Assembly (NCBI GenBank): GCA_008000375.1
Contig: SMOI01000024.1
Span: 124,001-188,000, forward strand
DNA from: Poteriospumella lacustris
Lineage: Eukaryota; Sar; Chrysophyceae; Chromulinales; Dinobryaceae
Direction of reading: 5' to 3'
DNA length: 64,000 nucleotides
Part shown: positions 22,201 to 34,164 of the stretch, in pieces
Layout of the letters: each line of letters opens with the position of its first letter
Position numbering within the stretch: the first letter of the stretch is position 1
The notes under the pieces: model-generated
What the model was told of the DNA's origin: nothing
The model's database searches: none
What the model saw: the letters and a program-made list of their open reading frames with translations, nothing else
Program-made: the position numbers and the translations under genes

Positions 22201-22586
22201 TGTCGGTCTCGTCCAGCCTCACCGTCGCCGACAGTCGCAGGGGCAGCAGCCCCGACGCCGTCGTCCACCGCAAGTTCCAACATCGACCCGTCGTGCGCAT
22301 CCCCGGCAGCCACGACTACGAGACGCCGTCGGCGGCCGTGCCCAAGGCGACGGGCAGTCGCCGCGGCCGCAGCCACAGTCTGTCGGCGAGTCTCACGCGC
22401 GACGCGAAGGTCGCCCCGCTGCTGTCCTCGTCGCCCGCCGCTCCGACGGAGATGCGACTGGGCTCTGCGTTAGAGCAGAACAGTCTGCAGCTCGAGACGA
22501 AGCAGCGGACGGCGGCGGCGTCCTCCGCTCGGCCGCGGCCGCACGCGCCTCCGCCCGCCGACCTCCACCCCTACGCCTGGGCCTAG
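19266..22586 (+). CDS. IQ-motif protein with long disordered tail
   Basis: Single-exon model of 1106 residues from the ATG at 19266 (MEKLLNWIAKK) to TAG. Two IQ motifs are visible, at about residues 57-76 (LQPIIRGFIGRRRGQR) and 135-152 (IQRTWRGFWARKHR). An acidic stretch (DESEEEVVDEID) precedes the first. A basic Pro/Arg patch and a probably folded part follow (TDVGYKAYNMWEHAQ to IRNPYAEKLFKRP, about residues 200-330). From about residue 330 the sequence is mostly Ser/Ala/Arg low complexity with GC-rich third positions. IQ motifs bind calmodulin or EF-hand light chains, so a calcium-responsive scaffold is inferred. I do not recognise the folded part. An upstream 5' exon is possible. Confidence 0.75.
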   Translation: MEKLLNWIAKKFCKQKHYSRAEIRKLWPRPVPESVSEDESEEEVVDEIDPELVKREAAARKLQPIIRGFIGRRRGQRLASQVLNDVDAYWMGHYAQLLEEERQRLIVARERRNLAKQYVKDIISISALFVISLDDASMMIQRTWRGFWARKHRPRPRPPPKMRPKPRVVKGRLLPETLRRVWARSLFEPSGRSYLHKTDVGYKAYNMWEHAQRPPAGQPHGLRTRKIVLPAKDTAENVRVGKSVFAATDDRHAWLGVPIGLENFDVKEKAQYLRSFRNMEQFLFAFPAAETGPADRPDEVLAAIRNPYAEKLFKRPTKARPPPGDRSPTAAAGSPVAGFSDDPEDAARSEGDDEDSDVVEDDVADELFRPDVRVSKRRAKWLRSLAERQTAELRKRLDRITVVAKGDKERGSKHWDELTGRYLQYIGDGRFRHVRTGKETVPPLEEQLTAERGANGAVISHNKRQNAEEALPLNVIDPSALSVEVTARRAAPQVALLPATLVPTAAGTGDPRATSLSGPLDAAGDDGLAAEASELGLDESQTQTQASLVTSSQVGGASAAASVSASVPLLGRSDVRAVVQKSGMLLVQDTADAEARRSMAQQQRAERHRELFNRTFAPVATLSFSAHTQPPLTVVPPKTTEAAASTTDAARTSSQSMSQWRELKQGVTSQLSRAADESGSALFRGATASLAAGATRQTLRRRTPHYRSVYTWLPQPLLAPALQNHHYRDLSAVESYNAQQQRIFARRSQRLRREADASLAGSDGDHDDAQSLSRDTLSASPTQSHAMSMSVSRLGDFVDTDSVLSLVSRRPPLRVQTGSTGALDTRSKFLTLVHEEDAFSGADDALSLSDAVSASQRFQRGTEDLRRRLDPPTRDSLSSFDRDTTSNTNSHSHSHSQRPRETSQRKKRRQLHADVERDYFASDDSDAVAAFPSQDLTRSRDLDTTAALRPLPAFLGAGPIPQSLPETLVRRRQTVTAGLSVSSSLTVADSRRGSSPDAVVHRKFQHRPVVRIPGSHDYETPSAAVPKATGSRRGRSHSLSASLTRDAKVAPLLSSSPAAPTEMRLGSALEQNSLQLETKQRTAAASSARPRPHAPPPADLHPYAWA

Positions 22587-22744
22587 GGCCCCACCCCCCG
22601 CCGCCCTCTGTACATAGCACCGCTCTATCCTCTCTCTCTCTGCCGCGTGTGCGCAGAGTGTAACAACGTTCATTCACTCGTATTCGATCGTCATCAACAT
22701 CATCATCATCAATGGTGTGTTACAGCAACGACGGCGACGGTGGT

Positions 22745-23534
22745 TTACTCGGTCAACACGCCGCAGTCCTTGATGACGACGGCGGCGCGAGGCTTTCCGG
22801 AGCCAGAGCCCAGCGACTCCATCTTCTCGATGATCTTGTAGCCGTCCTTGACCTCGCCGAAGACGACGTGGCGGTTGTCCAGCCATCCGCACACCACCGT
22901 CGTGATGAAGAACTGCGCAGACCACCGAGACACAGAGAGAGCGACACCGGTGAGCGGAGCACGTGTCACCGCCGAGGGCATCGATAACAACACACGACGT
23001 ACCTGAGAGCCGTTGGTTCCGGGGCCCGCGTTGGCCATCGAAAGCAGACCAGGCTTGTTGTGCTTCAACTTGAAGTTCTCATCCGCGAAGCGCGCTGCAC
23101 CAGTGTCCAAATGGTCAGGGTCACCGACACGAAACACAGCGCTGCAGGGGACACGTCTCCTTACCTCCGTAGATGGACATGCCACCGGTTCCATCGCCTC
23201 GGGTGAAATCACCGCCTTGGCACATGAACTGAGGAATGATGCGGTGGAACTTGCTGCCCTTGTAGCCGAAGCCCTTCTCGCCAGTGCACAGCGCGCGGAA
23301 GTTCTCCGCCGTCTTGGGAACCACATCGGCGAAGAGCTCGAACTTCACACGGCCTTCATCCTTGCCGTCAATCTCGATGTCAAAGAACACCAAAGGGTTC
23401 TTGGTGGACGCCATTCCACGAACAGTGGCAGAACGCGCCGACACCTTGCCCATCTTGGCGAAAGTACGCAAACCCAACGAAGATCCCAACATGGTCAATA
23501 CGAGCAAGGACACTAACTGCCAAACAACGTTCAT
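22745..23534 (-). CDS. Cyclophilin-type peptidyl-prolyl isomerase with N-terminal extension
   Basis: Three exons (23534-23165, 23094-23003, 22912-22745) with GT-AG introns of 70 and 90 nt give 209 residues. The cyclophilin fold starts near residue 47 ([12 protein letters not shown]). The active-site block is intact: [18 protein letters not shown] with the catalytic Arg, the [11 protein letters not shown] loop and [14 protein letters not shown] with the Trp that confers cyclosporin sensitivity. The first 44 residues carry a hydrophobic run ([16 protein letters not shown]), then a basic Ser/Arg segment with no acidic residues. That suggests export to the ER or mitochondria rather than the cytosol. 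It catalyses cis-trans isomerisation of X-Pro bonds during folding. Confidence 0.93.
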
Positions 23535-24306
23535 GAAATTGAATTGTGCATTGGGGCTAGACTTCTTCTTCAGCTTTCTCTCGCCTCGTTGCGTTCGCTG
23601 ACGAACGATCGATCGATCGATCAGCCAGCCAGCACAGAGCATCTCAAAGTATCTCAGAAAGTGGGTTGGTGTAGGGGCAATGCTGAAAACTGTTTGGTGT
23701 TTGTTGTTACGCGGTGTTACACAAGTAAGGATGGACATTACGGACAGAATGCTCTCTAATGACGCGGTAATGGCGGCTATTGACAACGGGCTATGAATAC
23801 TATTCACTAATGAGATGTCGGCGCTGTGCTGTGTACTGACTGAAATCGCTGGAGCGTACGCGCTCGAACCCACCCGATCACGTGGCGCTGCACGAACACA
23901 GCCCTGTCACTGTTCTTTGCACATTCATCCAACAGGACAGAGTCATTCGGCAGTGAACCGGTTGGTTGCAAAGTTACAGCGAGTGGCTACAGGTACGGGT
24001 AAGGTCATTGTCCATGGCGGGGGGGGTATATTGATGCGTCCTGACGACGTGACTGATGCGGGCCGACAGTGGCACCGGCAAAAAGCAAAACAAAATAGGT
24101 GGGTAGCGCTGCATCACAAAGACTGGTGAGATGCAAGCGCCTTTGTGACAGACAAATGGAAAAGAAGCAAAACGGATTCGGATCCGTCGTCGCGGGTCCT
24201 CCACGGACCAGCGGAACCAACCAAACGAGACAGCGAAACGACCAAGAAGCAGCATAAGACGTGCGCTCCTTCAGTGGGCGAGCGGGAGAGAAACAGACCG
24301 CTGGCC
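23535..24306. other. Intergenic spacer
   Basis: This lies upstream of the cyclophilin gene and downstream of Argonaute. It holds a GATC-rich stretch at 23607-23622 and a run of nine G at about 24020. No gene is supported. Confidence 0.4.
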
Positions 24307-27300
24307 TCACAGGAAGAACATGGTGGGCTTGGCGCTGTCGCCGCGGGCCCACGTCTTCGAGATGTTCTCGAGCTCTTCGCCGATGGCCCCCGCTGCGACC
24401 ATTTCCTTCGCGTGTTGCGAGGCCCAGTGCGCGTAGTACGCTGGCGTAGCGTACGAGACCGATCGGTTGCAGCGCGAGTACAAGTAGGTGGTCCAGTTGG
24501 TCAGCAGCTCCAGCTCCGAGAGCTTGAAGCCGACCTCGTCGTAGATCAACGTGTACTTGCACGGCTTCGCGGTGCCCTGGATCGCCACGTGCGTGTTCAA
24601 GAAGAACTCGTTGTAGGAGCCGGAGACAATCGAGCGATCGCCGCCTCGCGCGTCCACAACGAGGCCCGGACAGGGGTTGATCATCGTGTTCGTCGTGCGA
24701 TCCTCGTAGACGACGCGCGTGTGGTGTCGCTTCTGACAGACGACGACGGAGACTTTCACCTGGTCGTTCGGCATGTACCCGCAGCGCTCCAAAGCGCCAT
24801 GGATTTGGGGCAACTCGTCGCGTAGCACCTGGTCGAATTGGCCCTCGCTGACGCCGTCGCGATAGACGATGATTGTCTCAGGGAAAACGCGATTGCGACT
24901 GCGAAAGGTCTCGAGCATTTTGCAGATGGCGTCCTCCAGCTTCGTCACCATTTCCTTGTTGGATGTCTGCGACGTCACATAGGCACAGTACTGGCTCAGC
25001 CGACCATCCATGGAGGCCACCACGGCCGCCACCGATGGCTTGTCCGACCCCGGCTCTGGATGCGACACGTCGATGCCCAGGAACATACAGGGCTTGTCCA
25101 TGATCCACGAGATCGACGAACGAGGCTCTTGAAACTGCTTCGCTTGACTTCCGCCAGTCGTGGCAGCACGCGAGGCCAGCACGTGGTTCGTGCCGCCCAT
25201 CTTCGCGTTCATTTTGATCAGCACGTTCGTCGCCAGGCCGGCGGGGCTGCGCTCGATCGTCTTCCACAGGATGCACTGGGTCATCAGCCCCATGCCGTTC
25301 GCTTCCTTCTTGATCACGCCGTAGGTGCGGTCGGCGACCATGACGCAGATGGCGATGTGCACTTGTGCGTCCTTCAACTTCGTCAGTTCTTGGTTGATGC
25401 GCGCGGCGACCGGTGGACATGCCAGGGGCGGCCCGCCCGCGGCCAAGTTCAGACCCGCACGTGCTCCGTCTTGTTCGAGCATCTCTTGGAAGCGACCCAG
25501 CGTCGCTCGCCAATCACCGAGCGGAGGACCATTGCCGACCAACAGCACGCCGTACTTGTGGCGGCCCTTCGTGTCTGCGCCCGGAGGAGACGCGTAGAAG
25601 CGCTTGCCATCCATTTTCCACTCGCCACGTAGCCCCGGATCGACTTTGCTCATGTCCTTGTAGATGATCTGTGCCGGCGGGAGAATGGTGGCGCTGACCG
25701 CCATTGGCTCGGGGTTGATTTGGTGCTGCCCCATCGCGCGGTTGTTGGGATCGTCACGCAGCATCGTCACCACCGTCGATCCACTGGTGATCTGACGCAT
25801 ACGGTCGTCCGGACGCTTCGCGGCGATGCGAATGATTTGCGCGGTCATTTCCGGTGTGATCACGTTCTTGCGGTTCTGCGGCGTGGTCACGTGGCACAGC
25901 TCACTGGGGACGAGCACGGGGTGAGAGTTCGACCCAATGTTGACGGTCGGCAGCTTCGGATAGCGCAAGCGACCCGAAGGCAGCGCCTGGCGATACAACG
26001 GCTTCGTACGGTCGCGACACATCAGCTCGAAGTACTGCGCCACCGTGATGCGGCGCCCTTCGTGTTCAAAGGCCGAATCCGGCGAGTCGGCTGCGGGTCC
26101 AAGGTCGATGACTTTCTTCGAAAAGCCCGTGTGGGTCGTGCGAATCTTGATGCTCTTCACCGCCTTGCGGATGCGATCGAGACGGTCGCTGGACATCGAC
26201 TGGCGCGACAGGTCGTTGTGCAAGTCGTCGACGGAGCGCATTTCAGCTGCTCGACGCATGATATCGATCAATGGACCGGCATCCACGAAGACGTTCACGG
26301 AGAGGTCCACGTTCAGCACCAGCCCCGCCAGACAAGACTTCAACGTCGTGTAGTACCCAGTCTTCGCTACAAAGGCACCGACCAAGGGCATCGCTTCTTC
26401 TGTCGCAGCGAAGAGCTTCGGTCCCACTAAGGACCAGGCTGGTGCATCTGACGTCTGCATGAAGCGAATGAACGAGATCAAGTTGATGTCGAGTGCGTGC
26501 AGCAAGTCTTGATTCAAGTTGGACCAGTCGTTTGAACCTGGCCCCGGCAGAATCATACGCTGCACTTCAGTCAGAGTCACTCGATAACACTTTCGTGTCG
26601 ACTCTTCACCTGTTCATTCATACACAGCACGAGTGAGCAACACCACCTGGCGAGAGACACAACCACATGACCTACCCGAACGATCTGGCAGTCCGACTCT
26701 TTCGCTGAGAAAAGGCTCTCCGTCAGGGTTGCGAGATGGTAGATTCAATGTGGCCGACGTCACAAGAATCGATCGCCCATCATATCCGAAGCCAACACCA
26801 CTCCAAGCGGGATGCTTGGAGCGCAGCTTGGCCAACAGCGCAGCCGTAATGCGATCGTCTTCTTTCTGACTCACTTCTTCGCGATCCGACCCATCCGCGT
26901 TCAGCGGGAAAATGTGGACCGCGTACTTGAACATTGCTGAGGGCATGCGGTCTGTGTTGATCTGGAAACAGTTCGTTCTGACCAAGTCCGTTGGTGGCAA
27001 GGTGGCACCGATGGGTGTCTGCAGTCTCCATGGGGCGATCGGGGGCAGCGACAAGGACGTTTCCTGCAAGTGAGTTGTCCGAATCCGCTCCTCTGGTCGG
27101 GGTGCAACGACTCGCTGAATATCCAATGCCGAAATCGCACCAAGTAAGCGCTGAATCGAGTCAACTTCCGCCATTTGACGGTTCTTTCCTCCTCCGCCCC
27201 CACCGCCACGACCTCCAAACCGCCCACCTCCACCGCCGCCGCCTCCGCCGCCTCCACCTCCAAAACGACCTCCCCCACCGCCTCCTCCGCCACCTCCACC

Positions 27301-27503
27301 ACCACCGCTGCCGCCCCTTCCAGATGATGGAGCACCATCCCCTCGCCCACCACTGCGACCTCCACTTCTTCCCCCACTCTCTCTGCCGCCTCCAGAGCCT
27401 CCCCTTCCTAAAGATTCAACAATACACCTTATTGTGATGCTTCAGAAAGCTTGATGCCTGGAACCATCCTACCTCCACCGCCTCCGCGATTGAACCCAGA
27501 CAT
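24307..27503 (-). CDS. AGO: Argonaute protein with predicted slicer activity
   Basis: Three exons (27503-27473, 27407-26676, 26609-24307), with GT-AG introns of 65 and 66 nt, give 1021 residues starting MSGFNRGGGG. Residues 1 to about 88 are Gly-rich with RGG/GRFGG repeats, a class often arginine-methylated and read by Tudor proteins. The N domain, linker (SCLAGLVLNVDLSVNVF) and PAZ domain (VAQYFELMCRD, then LPTVNIG) follow, then MID and PIWI. The catalytic tetrad appears complete: D in FLGIDVSHPEPG, E in SQTSNKEMVTKLE, D in IVYRDGVSEGQF and H in LNTHVAIQG. The C-terminus is MFFL, close to the family norm. It binds small RNAs and cleaves matching targets. It is divergent to Dicer. The DEDH set and PAZ place it with Argonautes, but AGO and PIWI subfamilies cannot be separated by eye. 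Confidence 0.96.
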
Positions 27504-27973
27504 TTGATCGTAAGTTTATTGACTACTTGAAATTAATTGGTTGTGATGATCTCCCACCATCATCCGACGTGGTCAAGTGTCATTCCATCATCGAAATTCT
27601 CCTAACGCCAACGTCGAGTCAAATGAGATGGGGATAATTTCGCAGCTGTCCTAGGTCTCTCGTGTGTGTCGCTGGCCATTTTGATGGGGGAGACGGAAGG
27701 TCACAAGTCTGTGGCCTATTGTACATACAAAGTAGCTTTTTAATGTTAGCTTATAGTTTATAGAAATTATAATATTGTACGCGCTAAAACGGGTTCAGTT
27801 TTTCGGGGGGAAAAATCGAGGCGGCCTGATGATCTGGGATCCATGAAAAAGGAAGAGAGCGTCGCATGAAACAAGGCAGCGAGTCTGCCAGCGGTAAAGG
27901 CGACCACAATTGAGTTATCATTGCCAAATCTATCCTGATTACTTGGCCTCTTGAGAACGTGAATAGAGTAGCA
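27504..27973. promoter_or_regulatory. Shared divergent promoter between Argonaute and Dicer
   Basis: 470 bp separate the two start codons, which point away from each other. This is the only upstream space for both genes, so a bidirectional promoter is inferred. It contains an A/T-rich block at about 27730-27775. No coding signal is seen. Confidence 0.6.
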
Positions 27974-30900
27974 ATGGATGGGGAAGATGGAACTGGACTG
28001 GAGCTGCGGAAGTACCAAGGACTTATCGCGATGCAGGCATTGCACGCCAATACGATCGCGTTTCTTCCGACAGGATTGGGTAAAACTTTCGTTGCTCTGT
28101 ATGTTTTGAACCAAAAGCTGCAATTGGCGAAAGCGTTGAATCCAACATGTGCAAAAATGGCCATTCTCGTTGCCCCGAAAAAAGCTTTGGTCAGTCAGCA
28201 CGTTCGAACTATGAAGATGACCTTAATCGACCTAAAAGTCAAAGAGTTAAATGGAGAGTCAAAGAGTAAGAGAACGGGGCGACCGATAGATTTCTGGACA
28301 CATGAAGATTGGCTGTCCGAGATACGGTGCGTCGATGTGTTGGCGATGACATCGGCCGTATGTCGGGATCTTTTGGAGCGACGATACATTCCCTACGATG
28401 CCCTGGATTGTCTTATCCTCGACGAGTGCCATTCTGCCACAGGAAATGATGAAATGGCCAGACTTTGTGACATTGTCAAAGAGTCTCAATACGATCCATT
28501 GATATTGGGCCTCACCGCGTCTCCCATCAAAGGGAAGAAAGGCCATGCGATGCAGGCCATCATCGAATTGGAGGAGAGGATGAATAGCACTTTCTTTGTC
28601 CCCACCGAAGAGTTTTTCCTCAGTTTGGAAGAGTTCAAGGTTACAGCAGGAACAGTGATTGTGCACTACCAAGAGAGCGTCGAATCCGTTTCGTCGCGCG
28701 ATATTCTGAGTTATTGGGAAAATACGATCAAAGTGCTCGCCAACATGTCGGGCTACATTCAGGATATGAAGGAATACGATGACAATTTCCACACTGAGTT
28801 CACGAAGAAGCTGGTCGCTGAAGTCAGTGGTGGAACAACCTCTGTGGCCCTCGTCATGGACCAGCGTCTTTCGCTGTGGAGGAAAATCATTCAACAAGCT
28901 CTGCAGATGACGCGAAGCGTAGGACCGATCGCTGGATCACTATCAACCAAGGAGAGTGTCTCAGAACAGCTGCGTCGTCATCGCGGAGCCGTCTCGTTGT
29001 TGCTGAGCCGACAAGAAGAAGGCCGAACGCGTAAGCATCGGAATGACGAAAGTGTTCAGGAAGATCGCTGCGCCGAGGTCATTAAGATCTGCAAAGCGAT
29101 GCCCAGCAGTTTAATTTCCCTGAAGCTTCTGCAATTTGCTTGCAACCAACCGCTGTTCATTCTGTACTTGCTGTTGGAGATGGCCACCTGCATGATGCAG
29201 CTGATGGGCATTAGCCTCGAGGACTTTGAAAGATGGGAGCAATCAGACGCCGACTTGGCTGGGACGCTGCGGAAACAGACGGCTGCATGGATCTCTGGCC
29301 ATTTCTACATCGCCTCTCCGGACCGGGTGATGCTGTGGAGCGAGGTAACTTCATATTCCGACTTTGATCTGGCCCGAAGAGCATGTACTGACTCTGCTGA
29401 TGGTACAGTTTCAAGGCCAAATCACTGCGGATATTGACAGCGACGCAGTAGTACAGGTGGCATATGAGCTTTTTTCTTTCATTCATCGCACCGCGCTCAA
29501 CGACATGAGCTTCAATTCGAAGCGCATCACGGAGAAAACCATGTGCGTGTTGGATGTCCTCTGTGCCATACTAAGCAACACGGGTTCCGAGCCGGCGTCC
29601 GACTTTCGTGTGCGCCAGCGAGAGAGATGGCACTACCGCCTCCAAACGATTGGGCCAGATGCGACTCAATTTGAGCCATCACCCATGCTTTTCGATCAAT
29701 GGGAGCGGTTGATTTGTGCCGTGAAGGGTGGCAACAACAGCATCATTGTCTTCTGCGACATGAAGCTGGCAACCACCGCCCTCGACGAGCTCTTCATCAA
29801 ATTTTGGTCAACGTTCGATACTGTTGTGCCACCGTGCGCTTTCTTGCACGGCGGCATGTCCATTGAGACGCAGAAGTCGATATTGGATCGGTTCAAGAAA
29901 GGAATCATTCGTGTCCTCTTCGCGAGCGAGGTGGCGGAGGAAGGCATCGACATCGGCAAGTGTCGATTCGTCGTTCACTTCGATCCACCCAAAACCGTCA
30001 AATCTCAAATCCAACGCCGTGGCCGTGCCCGTGCGGCGCAAGCACAGCTCATTCACATTTGGCCGGATGTGGACACGGAAGAATACGGCGAGCTGCAGGA
30101 GACGTTCGCGAAGTTCCATCGCGACGAGTTGAAAATGTCGTCGGTGGTGCAGGAGTTCACCGCCATTACGCGCGAAGTGGCGCGGACGCTATGCGGTGGA
30201 TCTGGCGGGGCGGGTATGCGGGAAACAGTGACCAGTCACGGTCACACGATAGACGTTATCTCTGCGCAGACGCTGGTTATCCAGTACTGCCAAGCACTTC
30301 ACCGGCGTAGACGGCGCAAACAACGCGAAGACGATGAGGACGTGTCCACCACGTCGTTTCAACCGTATTATGCGTTTCGTCGTCTTTCGCCATCCCTGTT
30401 TGAAGCCAGGTTGCATCTGCCGTGGGATAAAATGACGCATCTTACGTTCGATGGTCGACCTGAACTCGTCATTCAAGCGACGTCGAAACGTCTCGCGCAG
30501 GGTTTAGTGGCAATAACAGCTGTCCGTTGGCTGCTCTCGGTGGGAGAAATCGATGAGCTGACCTTGCGCCCGGTGATGAATCCGATCGCTCGCGTGGCTG
30601 GCGTTGACCTCGACGTCGACATGGACGAGATTGACGAAGACCAGGGGTGCGAATGGACTCAGAAGACCGTGCCCGATTCGTTGTTACCCCCAACGCACTT
30701 GCCAATGTCAGGGCTGCGGCTATATCAGTATCGCATCGTCGTTGAGAAGAAGGAGCCGCTCACAGGCGCCGCTGACCACCAAAATGACAGCGATGGAGAC
30801 GACAGTGATGGAGACGGCGATGGGGAGGAAGAGGGCGGGGACGTGGACATATCCGCTTTCATGAGCAAACGCCAGGTGCCGTTGGTGGCGACTGCACCGC

Positions 30901-33659
30901 CGCAACAGTCGCGTTCAAAGCGTCGAAAGGGCCTTCAGTTTCTGTCATCATTCGAAGACATCGTCATTTTAACGGCCCAAGAAGTTCTCACGCGCAGTGA
31001 TTGTGATGGCATCGATGGCCTCCTGCTGACGGCGGGTGGAGACGAGCAGCCCCGGGAGACGTCAATCGGTCAAGATACCTCGCAACGGCCGCAACGCATC
31101 GTACGGTACGAATACCTTGGCGAACGCGTTGTGTCACACGCCGAGCTCTTGTGGATTCAACGATTCCACACGGCCATCGTCCAGGTCGACTGTTTGCTCC
31201 CCGATATCGTGGGCTCCGATCAGTGTCCAATCGTACGTCGTGAGGAGGATGGCTTCTTCGCCGTCGACAGCATCCGTCAAGAACGCATGCGCTTCGACGA
31301 CGACTCCATCAATGCCTATGAGCTGCTGACACACATGTGGAAGAACAACGGCGCCTGGTACTGGATCTGTCCTCTGGCACCTGTGGGTGGGGATCGCGCG
31401 CAAGTGGAGCGCGCTTTGATGGACGCGGTGTTGGAAGCGGAGCTGTTGGTGAAGAACTGTCAGTGGATTCAAGCCCGCAACGCACAGAGAAGCCCCGTCT
31501 TGGACATGGTTGTGGATCCTGTGCGTCCCCGTGCCGATCTCGTGTACACCTCGACGGGCAATGAGTTGTTTCGGTACAAGTCATTCGTGACGTCGTGGTC
31601 GGCTGAGGACGGCGTCCAATCGGCTTCGCGTGAGACAGACGTTGCGTCGCTGTCGACAGAGCAATCGTCGACCGCCACGTCGGTGCATTCACCGTCGACG
31701 CTCACGCGACAATTCACCGACGTAATGAAGGTCCGTGGCTCGCAAGTGATCACATACGCCTGTCACTACCGACGGTCTGACCACCAGAGTCGCCAACGCT
31801 TCCTCGATGCCATTGAGCGTGCACAAAAAGCACCCAATCCGTTCGCCGCCACCTTGTTTCGAGGCCATTCATTGAGTGGGAAGTTCACGTTGCACAACTA
31901 TCTGCAGCCGCCTCAGGGTCCACAACACGAGAGGGAACCGGAAGAACCGCTGGGCCTTGTGGCTGACTTTGTCCCGCCCGCGGAGATAATCGTGCCCTCT
32001 TCTGCGTCTTCCGTGTCGACGCTCACTGCGTCGCTACCTGGCGGAGCACCAGTTGCTCCGCAGCCACCAACACCGTCGTCGTGGAACTTCTTCGCCCCCG
32101 CCTTCTCTCTACCGGTCGGTCATGTGAAGTGGTACCGTCTCATCATGGCGGTGCCCAGCGTAATGGCGCGCTTCCAGTCGATTGTCATGGCGAAAGAGGT
32201 CCAGCAACGCGTGTTTGGTGCGATGGCAGCGACCTGTGACCGGCCAGCACCCCACATAAAGACAGTCTTAACGGCAATCACCAACACACGCGCCATGGAA
32301 AACATCTCGAATGAGCGACTGGAGTTCCTCGGTGACAGCTTCTTGAAGTACGCCGCCACTGTCTACGTGTTGCTGTCGGCGCTTCTCGATGGCAACCCGC
32401 AATTGAGGGATAAGCCGCTGACCGCGGAGATGATGACCGACTTGCGACAATCGCTTCTGACGAACAAAACGCTGAGCGAGCGCATGGACGCGTTGGGCAT
32501 CTTGCACTACTTGCGCGTCATTCCCATCTGTCGGGGCCGAGAGCAACTGGAATTGGCGATGCCAGATGGACGTCCAGGTGGAACAACGCGATCTGGGCTG
32601 CGTAACGTGAACATCCAAGCGTCCCGATCGCTCGTGCTGACCACCGTCCCAGCAGAAGCACAACAAATGGCGACGAAGACGTTCAGCGAAGGCGTACCAC
32701 GGAAGGTACGCGCTGATTTCTTGGAGGCGCTGCTGGGGGCTGCAGCGGTAGCGACGACGTCCACCGCCTCGTCAGAGTATGACCTGGCCCTCGCTTGGCA
32801 GGCGTTTCTGGAATTGAATCTGCTGAGTAACACGGGGGTGAGTGCACCTCCTGCCATGTCGGGCTTCGTACAGTCGAAGTGGCTGCAGTTGTTGGCAGCA
32901 GCGCCGTGGCGGGCGCCGTATCGCACGGACGAAGAGTTCATCGTCCGCGCGCTACGGTCCATTCTGGGTTACAATTGGAGGGATCCCGCCTTGGCGCGCT
33001 TGGCGTTGACGCATCCCAGCGCCATTGCTGCGATGAACGTCTCCGCCAGCGGTTGCTTCCCGCAGCACTACGACGTGTTGGAGTTCGTCGGAGATGCCGT
33101 GCTGGACTTTGTCGTGGTGCAGGAACTGTTCCGTCGCCATCCGACGTGGGACGAGAGTTTGTTGACGACCGCGAAGGTCGCCCTCGTGAACAACCACTTC
33201 TTGGGAACCGTCGCCACGCGGTGTCGTCTCCCGTCGCTGATTCGACACGGCGACATGGAGGTGTTTCGAGAGACCTTCACACGGGCCCTCGGCAACGACG
33301 ACGCGGCGGACGATGTGAGCGCTCTCACCGAATCCACGCACAACCTCTCGGTCGTCGATCGCCATCGTCACGAACAGCTCAGCTCGCCGATGAGGCATCT
33401 GAAGAGGCCTCCTACCTCGCCACTGCTGCCGTCCGCTCCCCGGACACCCGTCACTCCGGACACAGCGATGGAAGTCTTTGCGCCGCCTGACATCGAGTTC
33501 AGTTGCTCAGACAAGGAAATGAAGATTCGCGCGGACGTCTTCGAGGCTCTGGTCGGAGCGGTCTTCGTCGACAGCGCAGGCGACTTGAACACGATACAGC
33601 AGGTCCTGCGCACTATGGGCTATTGGCAGTCGGTAGAAACCTATTCACAAGGTGCATGA
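27974..33659 (+). CDS. Dicer: helicase-DUF283-platform/PAZ-RNase IIIa-RNase IIIb
   Basis: Exons 27974-29344 and 29409-33659, with a 64-nt phase-0 intron, give 1873 residues from the ATG at 27974. The N-terminal DExD/H helicase has Walker A LPTGLGKT (about residue 33) and DECH (about 150). The C-terminal helicase lobe ends with QRRGRAR (about 660). A DUF283-like stretch and a divergent platform/PAZ region follow. The pre-RNase segment HVKWYRLIMAVPSVMARF matches the connector seen in Dicers. RNase IIIa has ERLEFLGDS (about 1425) and RKVRADFLEALLGA. RNase IIIb has DVLEFVGDAVLD (about 1680) and KIRADVFEALVGA (about 1828). Both catalytic sets look intact. No C-terminal dsRBD is present. It processes long dsRNA to small RNAs for the divergent Argonaute. 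Confidence 0.96.
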
Positions 33660-34164
33660 GGAGCAGCAACGTAAGGAGGGGCATGGGTGTTGAGGCGAAG
33701 GCGTTGGCACGCGTTAACGGGCGTTACAAGCGACGAGACCGCGACGACTCGGGATCGACAAGACGCCACGCGACGTCTCATAGATCCCGATGCCGTCGGG
33801 TCTGCGATGGCAGAGACGACGAAGAGGCACCAACGACGGTGCTGGTCATCGCACACGGGCCCTCATCATGGCGCCAGACCTTTCCGACGGAAATCAATAC
33901 GATGGCTCGCGAACCAAGTGGAACCAGTGGTTATACATAATGCATACGATAGAATGAAACAAAGGAACGTACGCTACAAAGAACGTCTTAAATGTTGAGC
34001 AGATGCGCATGTGTGTGGGTGTGTGTGCGTGTGTATGAGCGTCAGTGAATAGCACGCCGCGACGTATGACGCAGCGGTAGATCATGATAGCGGCACAGGT
34101 GGTAAACGGGAGGAGATGGGTCTATGTCTTGTCAGGGGAGAATGGGGTGGGGGTGAAGCCTCGT
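33660..34164. other. Intergenic spacer between convergent genes
   Basis: This lies between the 3' ends of Dicer and the alpha/beta hydrolase. It has a (TG)n-like stretch at about 34010-34040. No gene is seen. Confidence 0.4.

Noticed and set aside
20244-22376. 710-codon minus and 560-codon plus frames within the IQ gene
   Set aside because: They are Arg/Ala/Gly-rich shadows caused by GC-rich third positions. The IQ motifs lie in the annotated frame.
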